Assembly: GCA_019414045.1 (NCBI GenBank)
Contig: DXMW01000031.1
Span: forward strand, 155,712 to 219,711
Direction of reading: 5' to 3'
DNA from: Collinsella sp.
GTDB taxonomy: Bacteria; Actinomycetota; Coriobacteriia; Coriobacteriales; Coriobacteriaceae
DNA: 64,000 nt
The notes under the pieces are model-generated. The model had not been told where the DNA came from. It saw only the letters and a program-made list of their open reading frames with translations, and searched no databases. Below, piece after piece: positions 56,743 through 64,000 of this stretch (positions are counted from its first letter, which is position 1; every line of letters starts with the position of its first letter). Made by a program: the position numbers and the translations under genes.

Positions 56743-57649
56743 CGCCGGCCTCCTTGGCGCCATCGGCGTTTGAGCCCGCAGCCTCGCGCTTTGCCTTGCG
56801 CTCGGCATTAAGCTCGGCATCGCTCTCGCGCACCAGCTTGATAATCGCCGCGCATGCCTCCTCGCCCACCAGGTCGCGGGCACGGACCGTCAGACGCGTA
56901 GCCTCCTGCTTGTCGCCGTCGCTTGCAGCATCGGTCGCGCACATGATCAGGCAGATGGCGATCTCGGCCGAAGGCGAGGTCGGCACGCCCTGCAGGGCGA
57001 GCTCACCCATCACATGGTCGTCACTCTCGTCCGCGGCATCCGGATAGGTGGTATGGATCTTGTTGAGCAGGCGCGTCGTATGCGCATCATTGGGCGCCAG
57101 GCGCAGCGCCAGACGCGCGCAGCCCACGGCAGCCGAAATGTTCTCGGTCTCGGGCTCCAAGAAGTACTGACCCAAATTGGTGTAGGCGCGTGCGGCGCAC
57201 TTACCGTCGCTCGCGCGCTCCAGCACCGAGAACGAGAGCGATGCCCACTCCTGCTTGTCCTCGAGCGCGCGGAACAGCTCGGCCAAGTCCAAGCGATAGT
57301 TGCAGTTCATGGGATCCCAACGCACGGCCTGCATCAGGGCATTCCGAGCACTCACATAATCCTGCTGGCGAATGTAGGCAAACGCCATGTCGGAGTACAG
57401 GCGGTCAAAGGGAACCTCGACCTGCACCAGCTCGCGCGGATCCTTCTCCACGCGGCGATAGGCCAGGCGCTCAAACTTGCTGTCGAAGCTAAAGTACTGG
57501 CGCTTCTCCTCCGTCTTGCACTCAACGTCGATATACTCCTCGGCAAGCTCCACCAGACGCTCAAGCAGCGGCGTCGCCGTAGCCAGGTCGCCCTGCGCCA
57601 GATAGTTCTCGGCATACGTGATGTCTTCCAAGCTGATAGGCAGGTCCAT
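56732..57649 (-). CDS. TPR-like repeat protein
   Basis: A 305-aa, soluble, helix-rich protein with tetratricopeptide-like repeats (DMAFAYIRQQDYVSARNALMQAVRWDP; ARAYTNLGQYFLEPETENISAAVGCARLALRLAPND). Ends in a charged Ala-rich tail (AERKAKREAAGSNADGAKEA). Function unknown; a protein-binding scaffold is the generic inference. GAGGAGTTGTC precedes the ATG. It is the first gene of a pair with smpB and overlaps it; its start is about 55 nt downstream of the tRNA terminator. Confidence 0.8.
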   Translation of the reverse strand: MDLPISLEDITYAENYLAQGDLATATPLLERLVELAEEYIDVECKTEEKRQYFSFDSKFERLAYRRVEKDPRELVQVEVPFDRLYSDMAFAYIRQQDYVSARNALMQAVRWDPMNCNYRLDLAELFRALEDKQEWASLSFSVLERASDGKCAARAYTNLGQYFLEPETENISAAVGCARLALRLAPNDAHTTRLLNKIHTTYPDAADESDDHVMGELALQGVPTSPSAEIAICLIMCATDAASDGDKQEATRLTVRARDLVGEEACAAIIKLVRESDAELNAERKAKREAAGSNADGAKEAGDAQ

Positions 57650-57705
57650 GACAACTCCTCGGTCCGGGCGGCAGACTCAACGCGCGCCTTAAATATCGGT
57701 CAATA

Positions 57706-57736
57706 CACAAAACCCGGGTCTCTTACGAGGCCCGGG
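57706..57736 (-). terminator. terminator after the tRNA genes
   Basis: On the minus strand CCCGGGCCTC-GTAA-GAGACCCGGG (one mismatch) is followed by TTTTGTGT. It lies 11 nt past the CCA end of tRNA-Glu. Confidence 0.88.
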
Positions 57737-57746
57737 CGTTCAATTT

Positions 57747-57823
57747 TGGTAGCCCGTACCAGATTCGAACTGGTGATCTCCGCCTTGAGAGGGCGGCGTC
57801 CTAAACCGCTAGACGAACGGGCC
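57747..57823 (-). tRNA. tRNA-Glu (anticodon CTC)
   Basis: Acceptor GGCCCGT/ACGGGCT (G1.T72 wobble), D-arm GTCTAGCGGTTTAGGAC, anticodon stem CCGCC/GGCGG with loop CTCTCAA (anticodon CTC), T-loop GTTCGAAT and encoded CCA. Cotranscribed with the tRNA-Gln gene 17 nt upstream. Confidence 0.96.
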
Positions 57824-57840
57824 ATATGTAGCAAATGCAA

Positions 57841-57914
57841 TGGCTGGGATGGAGGGAGTCGAACCCCCATTGACGGAACCAGAATCCGCTGTCCTGCCAT
57901 TAGACGACATCCCA
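57841..57914 (-). tRNA. tRNA-Gln (anticodon CTG)
   Basis: Acceptor TGGGATG/CATCCCA, D-arm GTCTAATGGCAGGAC, anticodon loop TTCTGGT (anticodon CTG), T-arm GGGGGTTCGACTCCC and encoded CCA. First of the two tRNAs in the unit. Confidence 0.96.
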
Positions 57915-58180
57915 ATGACTGCATCGCTGCGCTCGGCTGTGCCTTTGCGCAAGAAAGAAATATACGGGAAGTCCCGCCGTGACGCAAGCCCCAATTTTGA
58001 CTTTTTTGAAATTCAGTCAAATACGGCCAACACGTGAAGGACCTGTGAAGTCGACCGCTGCACACGAAGGGCAAAACGCCGCGAGCGGTAGCCGTCAACC
58101 GTTGGCAGATTCTACCGCGAAAACGATAGCACCAGGCAACACAATCGAAGTATCAATGATCACGTAGATATCGAGGCGCC

Positions 58181-58591
58181 ATGGACGAAGAGCTTGATTA
58201 CCTATGGGAGACCCTGGGCCTCGAGATCACTGCTGACCTTTGGCCCGAACGGGACAAAATCCATCCCACTCTGCGCCCCGCCATCACGGTGATGCAGGCA
58301 AAATACCGCCGTGCATCCTTTTTGATCATGCGGATGTCATGGCACGCGGGACTCCCCGACCTTAAGCGAATCCAGGCAAGCCTCGTCGAGCTGTCCGGTA
58401 TGCCGACTGTCATATCCGAGGCGCGCCTGGAGCAGCGACAGCGCGAGCGACTGCAACAGCAGCGGATTCCCTTTATCTGCCCCGGTGTTCAGGCATATCT
58501 GCCCTTTATGGACGAGGAGTACTGGAGCGGCAAGCCCAACAAGCACGTAAAGGTCTACGATCCGCACGAATGGGCACAGCTGAAGGACTGA
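58181..58591 (+). CDS. uncharacterised protein resembling a MarR-type regulator's C-terminal part
   Basis: 136 aa. The segment RASFLIMRMSWHAGLPDLKRIQASLVELSGMPTVISEARLEQRQRERLQQQRIPFICPGVQAYLPFMDEEY resembles the end of winged-helix regulators in Firmicutes that share (I/V)PF(I)xPGxQxYLPF. A full helix-turn-helix is not obvious, so this may be a shortened regulator. GAGG lies 6 nt before the ATG. It stands alone between the tRNAs and the ArsC-like gene. Weak family call; coding status is more secure. Confidence 0.6.
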   Translation: MDEELDYLWETLGLEITADLWPERDKIHPTLRPAITVMQAKYRRASFLIMRMSWHAGLPDLKRIQASLVELSGMPTVISEARLEQRQRERLQQQRIPFICPGVQAYLPFMDEEYWSGKPNKHVKVYDPHEWAQLKD

Positions 58592-58636
58592 CTGGGGCAG
58601 GCCCGCACTCGAAATGGGACGTACTTTCCGCAGCCG

Positions 58637-58996
58637 CTACAGCAACGCCTCGGCCCAAGCCGCTTCCCTAAAGCCGGGGATCGCAAAGTCGTCGCCCACC
58701 AGCAGCGGACGCTTGACCAGCATGCCGTCGGTCGCCAGCAGCTCGTAGCACTCCCGATCCGTCATGCCCGCATCCAGACGTGCCTTCAGGCCAAGCTCTC
58801 GATATTTCATGCCCGACGAATTAAAGAAGCGCCGCACCGGCAGCCCCGAACGAGCAATCCAGGTCGCAAGCTCATCAGCCGTGGGATTGTCCAAAACGAT
58901 ATCGCGGTCGATATACTCTACCCCATATTCGTCCAGCCATGCCTTGGCCTTCTTACAGGTCGAGCACTTGGGATATTCAACAAACAGTACGGTCAT
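58637..58996 (-). CDS. ArsC/Spx-type reductase family protein (YffB-like)
   Basis: 119-aa thioredoxin-fold protein. The N-terminal motif YPKCSTCKKAKAWLDEYG has CxxC, with KRPLLVGDDFAIPGF (the conserved RP region) near the end. The family includes arsenate reductases and Spx regulators. The FNSSGMKYRELGL stretch and the lack of any ars genes favour the YffB/ArsC-like group of unknown substrate. GGAGGATTTCC precedes the ATG chosen; a 13-codon extension lacks support. Confidence 0.9.
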   Translation of the reverse strand: MTVLFVEYPKCSTCKKAKAWLDEYGVEYIDRDIVLDNPTADELATWIARSGLPVRRFFNSSGMKYRELGLKARLDAGMTDRECYELLATDGMLVKRPLLVGDDFAIPGFREAAWAEALL

Positions 58997-59088
58997 GGAA
59001 ATCCTCCGAATATAGATCGGCCAACGCAGGCACACGCCACACGAGGCGCCTTCGCATGATGGGCCAATTGTAGCCCACGGGTCACACG

Positions 59089-60141
59089 CTAAACGAACCG
59101 TACCCCGAATCCGCGTTTGATGAACGGCAGCAGCTCCATTGCCTCGGGCGTGATATAACCCGCAACGTTCATGCGCTCGTCACCGGGAAGATCGACCCGC
59201 GCAATCTCAAGCTCGCCTTCGTAGCGCCCATAGCCGCTATTGCTCACAGCGATCGACCCCGTCTTTCGTGACAGGCCGGCACCGGCATCCATCGGCACGG
59301 AATCCGGCTTAAGCGTCGTACGCGACTCCTGAGACCTAAAGATGAGGGTGCTCGAATCGGGTCGGTCGTGATGAATCTGCCCACGTACATAGGCATAACC
59401 GGGCTCAAGCTCGCATTGCAGGTCCACGTATCCGGCGGAAACATGAGCAAACTGCGTCCAGCCCGCATCGGAAAGATCGGGGTCGCCGACCAACACAATG
59501 TCGCAATCGGCGCCATGTGCAAGCTCAAGCATATTGAGAGCAACCTTTGACGCGCGACCGCGCTGCGCCTCGACCGTCGGCAGTCCCTCGAATACCGGCC
59601 CGCGAACGTTGGCATCACCCGGCACAAAAGCCATGATTTCGAATCCAAGCGCCGCAAGACGAAGATTCACCCGAGCAATGTCCTCCAGAGCTAAACCGGT
59701 ATAAGGCTTGGGGTAAAAATTGTGGCAGGCGGCAAAACGAGTCACATCGGCACCGGCCTCACGCCACGATGCGATTTCAACAGAACTCACCGTCGATGCA
59801 TTGACCACAATGCGAAATACACCGGACAGCTCCGCGACCCGCTGGGCGCTAAAGCCATAGTCCAAACGAAGGTATTCCAACCCCAGATCGCGCAGGTCCT
59901 CGATGCGCTCAAGCCCGAGCAAATCGCACGTGCGAGGCCCCACATCGGCAGTGAGCGCAATGCCGCGGGCGGAGAGCAGCGACAGCACATGACGGACCTT
60001 ATCGGCATACGCCGCTCCCCCATCCTCGGGAATATGCAGTGAGGTGAACGCGTAGCGCGCACCCGCCGCGGCACCACGCTCAATCGTCCGCTCAATATCC
60101 TGCAGAGGGCTGGAAAGATAAATCGAAATACCCGTTTTCAC
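59089..60141 (-). CDS. mupG: MupG-type 6-phospho-N-acetylmuramidase (DUF871 family)
   Basis: A 350-aa DUF871 protein: TIM-barrel (ISIYLSSPLQDIERTIERGAAAGARYAFTSLHIPED; TADVGPRTCDLLG; CHNFYPKPYTGLALEDI) plus a C-terminal cyclophilin-like domain. In Staphylococcus MupG cuts MurNAc-6P-GlcNAc made by MurP. The neighbouring murP, murQ and murR support that role. The start is GTG (60141), with AAAGGAG 10 nt upstream. A terminator hairpin between murP and mupG would lower its expression. Confidence 0.9.
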   Translation of the reverse strand: MKTGISIYLSSPLQDIERTIERGAAAGARYAFTSLHIPEDGGAAYADKVRHVLSLLSARGIALTADVGPRTCDLLGLERIEDLRDLGLEYLRLDYGFSAQRVAELSGVFRIVVNASTVSSVEIASWREAGADVTRFAACHNFYPKPYTGLALEDIARVNLRLAALGFEIMAFVPGDANVRGPVFEGLPTVEAQRGRASKVALNMLELAHGADCDIVLVGDPDLSDAGWTQFAHVSAGYVDLQCELEPGYAYVRGQIHHDRPDSSTLIFRSQESRTTLKPDSVPMDAGAGLSRKTGSIAVSNSGYGRYEGELEIARVDLPGDERMNVAGYITPEAMELLPFIKRGFGVRFV

Positions 60142-60157
60142 GTTTCAACGCTCCTTT

Positions 60158-60191
60158 AAAAAAGGCCGGCGGAGCAGTTAGCCCCGCCGGC
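60158..60191 (-). terminator. terminator inside the mur operon, between murP and mupG
   Basis: On the minus strand GCCGGCGGggctaactgctCCGCCGGC is followed by TTTTTT. It lies 67 nt past the murP stop and ends about 15 nt before the mupG ribosome site. No promoter fits in the remaining space, so mupG depends on read-through. Confidence 0.88.
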
Positions 60192-60258
60192 ACAACCATA
60201 GCATCAAGAAATCTGCCGCGCGCTGCGAGCCCTGAGCAACACGGCTCGCGATATCAAA

Positions 60259-61689
60259 CTATTCGCCAAAGAACTCGTTGATCTTCTGCTCGTCGACGCC
60301 AAAGAACCACGTCAGGACAAAGCCGGCGGCATAGGCAAGCAGCATAGCGGCAACGTAGCCGAGCTGCTGGCCAGGAACGACGATCAGCAGGCCAAACAGA
60401 CCGGAAACGCCCTGAGAAACCGTGCCGATGTGAAGCAGCGCCGCGAGCGCGCCGCCAAATCCGGCACCCAGGCAGGCCGTCACAAACGGACGAACGAGCG
60501 GCAGCGTAACGGCATACATCAGAGGCTCGCCCACACCGAGGATTCCAACGGGAATGGACTCTGCGACGTACTTCTTGAGCTTGGCGTTCTTGGTCTTAAA
60601 GTACAGCGCCAGACCGGCACCGACCTGGCCGCCGCCAGCCATCATAAGGATGGGAAGCAGGTAATTGATGCCCTTGGTAGCGCCGTCGGGATCGTTGAGC
60701 ATAGCATGGATCGGCGTGAGCGCCTGATGCAGGCCGACGGAAACCAGCGGCAAGAAGCCTGCCGACAGGATATAGCCGCCCAGGACGCCCAGCTTCTCGA
60801 AAATAAAGGTCAAAACGCTAAAGATCGCCGTCGTCAGCCATGCGCCAACCGGCTGGATGACGAGCATCAGAGCAAAGGCGCCGATGATGAGCACCAGCAG
60901 CGGGGACAAGAACGTGTCGAGTGCGTTGGGCATAACCTTGCGAATCTGACGCTCCATCCAGGCAAAAAATGCGCCAGCGATAAGAGCCGCGATCATGCCG
61001 CCCGCTGCGGGGTTGTACTGCGCATTGGTGAGCGGCAGCAGAATGGCAGTGGCAGGATCAGCCGCGCCAGGCGCAAGCAGGGGCATGGCACTGTTGGCGA
61101 TACACATCATGCCGGCGATGCCGCCCAGCGCAGCGGAGCCGCCAAACTCACGTGCCGCGTTATAGCCCACCAAGATGGGCAGATAGGCAAACAGGGCCCA
61201 GCCCATGGAACGAATGCCCTGGTACCACCACTCGCCTGCAAGCGCGCCTGCCGTCGAGACGTTAATGACGTTGCAGATACCGTTGATGAGGCCAGCCGCA
61301 ATGATGCCGGGAAGCAGGGCGACGAAGACATTGGAAATCTTCTTGAGGAAGGCCTGAACCGGCTTAGACTCGTACTTGGCCTTCTGCGCGGCCTTGTTTG
61401 TGGCCGCAGCGTCAACCACGTTCTCGTCAGCAACGCCTTTCGCAAGGCCAGTGAGCTTGGAGAACTCCTCGAGCACCTTATTCACCTTGCCCGGCCCCAG
61501 TACGATCTGCATCGTGTCGTCCTCGACCAGGCCTATCACGCCGTCGAGTGCCTTAATGCCCTCCGTGTCGACGTTGCCCGCGTCTTTGACGGTCACGCGC
61601 AGGCGCGTCATACACGCCGCGTTTGCGAGCACGTTGTCTTTACCGCCCAAAAGGTCCAGCAGCTTTTGAGCCAGCTCTTTGTTCGTCAT
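60259..61689 (-). CDS. murP: PTS N-acetylmuramic acid transporter subunit EIIBC
   Basis: 476 aa with EIIB at the N-terminus (phospho-Cys26 in ANAACMTRLRVTV) and EIIC behind (about 110-470, ten or so membrane segments; GLHQALTPIHAML). It lacks EIIA, as in E. coli MurP. It imports and phosphorylates MurNAc or MurNAc-GlcNAc; specificity is assigned from murQ and mupG next door. AAGGAGGAGTT precedes the ATG (MTNKEL). EIIA could come from the Glc-type protein at 34624. Confidence 0.92.
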   Translation of the reverse strand: MTNKELAQKLLDLLGGKDNVLANAACMTRLRVTVKDAGNVDTEGIKALDGVIGLVEDDTMQIVLGPGKVNKVLEEFSKLTGLAKGVADENVVDAAATNKAAQKAKYESKPVQAFLKKISNVFVALLPGIIAAGLINGICNVINVSTAGALAGEWWYQGIRSMGWALFAYLPILVGYNAAREFGGSAALGGIAGMMCIANSAMPLLAPGAADPATAILLPLTNAQYNPAAGGMIAALIAGAFFAWMERQIRKVMPNALDTFLSPLLVLIIGAFALMLVIQPVGAWLTTAIFSVLTFIFEKLGVLGGYILSAGFLPLVSVGLHQALTPIHAMLNDPDGATKGINYLLPILMMAGGGQVGAGLALYFKTKNAKLKKYVAESIPVGILGVGEPLMYAVTLPLVRPFVTACLGAGFGGALAALLHIGTVSQGVSGLFGLLIVVPGQQLGYVAAMLLAYAAGFVLTWFFGVDEQKINEFFGE

Positions 61690-61746
61690 AACTCCTCCTT
61701 GTATTGGGTATCTCGTCTGGATGTCATATCTGCTCACGCCGCACAC

Positions 61747-62670
<924 letters not shown>

Positions 62671-62680
62671 TTCATTCACC

Positions 62681-63532
62681 TCATCTTTCCTGTTTCTCGA
62701 TGTAGTTTTGCTTAATGACATGCGTCGCCCGTTCGTAGTCGCTGGCAACGTAAGCAGCGTACAGGGCATCGACAACCATAAGCTGGGCCATACGCGAAGC
62801 CATGGCACCGCTGCGGACCAAGGGCTCACTCGCAGCGACGCCGAGCACGGCATCGGCCATGGTGGCAAGCTTGGATGATCCATCTACTTTGGTAACGGCC
62901 ACAACGGGACAGTTGTGACGTTGAGCCTCGGCGGTGCAGTCCAGCACCTCTTGCGTCAAGCCTGAGTAGCTAAAGGCGATCGCCATATCGCCCTCATGCA
63001 TGTTCTTGGCACACAAGAGCTGATCATGCCAGTCGTCGTACAGATGGCACTCTTTGTCGACACGCATGAGCTTTTGCGCCAGATCGTGCGCGACCAAACG
63101 AGAGGCACCGATACCGAACAGATTGACCGCGCGTGCCCGCTTAAGATAGGCCGCACATCGCTCCAAGACGGTGTAATCGAGCGTTCGCGCCGTCGCTTCG
63201 ATCGTGCGCACGTTGCTTTTCATCACCTTCCCCACGATACGTTCGACGCTGTCATCCATGGAGATGTCCTCGAGGGCAACGTCTTTCTTGTCACCCAAGA
63301 GCGCCAGCTCGGCAATCAGTTCGCGCTGGAACTCCTTGTAGCCCGCAAAACCCAAGCGCTTGCAAAAGCGCAAAATGCTCGAGGGCGAGGAGAACGTGGC
63401 ATCGGCAAGACCGCGGACGGACAGCCCGACCACCTCGTGCGGATGAGCGCTTACATATGCGATGACATTGCGTTCCGCCGGGCTCGCGCTGAGCTCACGC
63501 TCGCGAAGCCGCAAAAGCAATCCGTTTGCCAT
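62681..63532 (-). CDS. murR: MurR/RpiR family transcriptional regulator
   Basis: 283 aa. N-terminal HTH_6 domain (about 1-77: SPSSILRFCKRLGFAGYKEFQREL) and C-terminal SIS sugar-phosphate domain (VNLFGIGASRLVAHDLAQKL; AIAFSYSGLTQEVLD). Probably senses MurNAc-6P and represses the operon, as MurR does in E. coli, although some relatives activate. GGAGG lies 8 nt before the chosen ATG (MANGLLLRL). First gene of murR-murQ-murP-mupG. Confidence 0.92.
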   Translation of the reverse strand: MANGLLLRLRERELSASPAERNVIAYVSAHPHEVVGLSVRGLADATFSSPSSILRFCKRLGFAGYKEFQRELIAELALLGDKKDVALEDISMDDSVERIVGKVMKSNVRTIEATARTLDYTVLERCAAYLKRARAVNLFGIGASRLVAHDLAQKLMRVDKECHLYDDWHDQLLCAKNMHEGDMAIAFSYSGLTQEVLDCTAEAQRHNCPVVAVTKVDGSSKLATMADAVLGVAASEPLVRSGAMASRMAQLMVVDALYAAYVASDYERATHVIKQNYIEKQER

Positions 63533-63577
63533 CTCAAACACCTCCGTTGAGAAGAATTAAAGACCAACGAACGATTC

Positions 63578-63606
63578 GTACCGGATATAAACAGCTTTTA
63601 CGGTAC
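63578..63606. promoter_or_regulatory. inverted repeat upstream of murR
   Basis: GTACCG (63578-63583) and CGGTAC (63601-63606) are separated by 17 nt, about 45 nt before the murR start. A possible operator for MurR autoregulation; no verified motif to compare. Confidence 0.4.
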
Positions 63607-63735
63607 ATTGTGCCGCATCGTGGCGCACAAGGGCGAGCGTTCTACCGCTCGCCCCTCAAATCCGACCGCTCGGAAATACGCGCGACACAAAATAATTCAA
63701 CAAGGTCGCATTATCAAAAACGGGCTTGTTACCGG

Positions 63736-64000
63736 CTAGCGCCTCGCATGGGCGCCGATCGGCCGAGTCGCATGGCGCACCAACACCGCTGCCAGCAATA
63801 CCAACAGCATCGCGGTAACATAGCCCGCAGCATCGAATCCTAAATCGATAACGTCGAAATGCCTGCCGGGAACAAAGATCTTATGTACCTGATCGCCAAC
63901 GGAGCAGACGGCGCAAAAGAGCAACACGGGCACGCAACGGGAGCATACGCTCCACGGACGCCTGGAAAAGCAAACCACGACCACCGAGGCGAACAATCCG
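63736..64000 (-). CDS. VanZ family protein (partial, C-terminus)
   Basis: The visible ~87 residues are hydrophobic with the VanZ-type motif SVGDQVHKIFVPGRHFDVIDLGFDAAGYVTAMLLVLL, in which the D-x-x-H...GR...D...D..G pattern is conserved. The 5' end lies beyond the window. VanZ relatives are membrane proteins, some linked to teicoplanin tolerance; the function of most is unknown. A GC hairpin (GGGCGAGCG/CGCTCGCCC at 63629-63652) lies past the stop. Confidence 0.75.
   Translation of the reverse strand, partial: GLFASVVVVCFSRRPWSVCSRCVPVLLFCAVCSVGDQVHKIFVPGRHFDVIDLGFDAAGYVTAMLLVLLAAVLVRHATRPIGAHARR

Overview
The window is GC-rich, tightly packed bacterial chromosome that looks like a Coriobacteriia gut anaerobe close to Collinsella. 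This is inferred from gene content (superoxide reductase, rubredoxin, PTS sugar systems, MurNAc salvage, AddAB, CsoR copper control), high-GC codon use and strong SD sequences; it was not tested by a database search. No rRNA, CRISPR array, prophage or transposase was seen. Two tRNA genes (Glu-CTC, Gln-CTG) are present.

Layout. 0-18 kb is a minus-strand genome-maintenance block: ruvC-ruvA under a LexA-type box, a catalytically degenerate NAD-synthetase-like protein, a superoxide reductase, a SWIM/SNF2 helicase, dnaE, addA, addB and a YerC/TrpR-like regulator. 18-24 kb holds a holin-like membrane protein, an Rrf2 regulator divergent from cysK, mnmA, an M42 peptidase and an iron alcohol dehydrogenase. 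25.1-25.9 kb is an AT-rich islet with a LURP-one-like gene closed by a 21-bp perfect inverted repeat. 26-30 kb has DUF1275, YgiQ, CPBP protease and an orphan RelB antitoxin. 30.6-35.3 kb is an alpha-glucoside PTS operon (EIIA, LicT-type antiterminator, EIICB, GH4 6-phospho-alpha-glucosidase). 35.6-41.4 kb has a DEAD-box helicase and copA-copZ-csoR. 41.5-46 kb is accessory, including an AbiEi/DUF559-like putative nuclease sitting exactly between two arrays of palindromic repeats. 46-55 kb has gltD-gltB, gpmA and mntH. 55-58 kb has rubredoxin, flavin reductase, smpB, a TPR protein and the tRNAs. 59-63.5 kb is a MurNAc salvage operon (murR-murQ-murP-mupG). A VanZ-like gene runs off the right edge.

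The most unusual feature is dispersed intergenic palindromes of several families. Family A has 12 units at five loci, each two 15-16-bp arms (GTCTCRATCTGTAACA and its complement) around a nearly invariant 25-nt centre. Family B has four copies of a ~67-bp palindrome (AGTTGCGGTG...CACCGCAACT), one of which supplies the last codons and stop of copA. Family C carries TTGGTGCAGATTgACCTG-type sequences. Family A directly abuts both ends of the putative nuclease gene, which makes that locus the best candidate for an undescribed repeat-associated system. The association is positional only.

Genes that probably work together: RuvA/RuvC, AddA/AddB and DnaE in replication and repair; GltB/GltD in ammonium assimilation; EIIA/LicT/EIICB/GH4 in alpha-glucoside use; MurR/Q/P/MupG in cell-wall sugar salvage, where MurP lacks its own EIIA and could borrow the Glc-type EIIA at 34.6 kb; CopA/CopZ/CsoR in copper efflux; superoxide reductase with rubredoxin and flavin reductase in oxygen defence.
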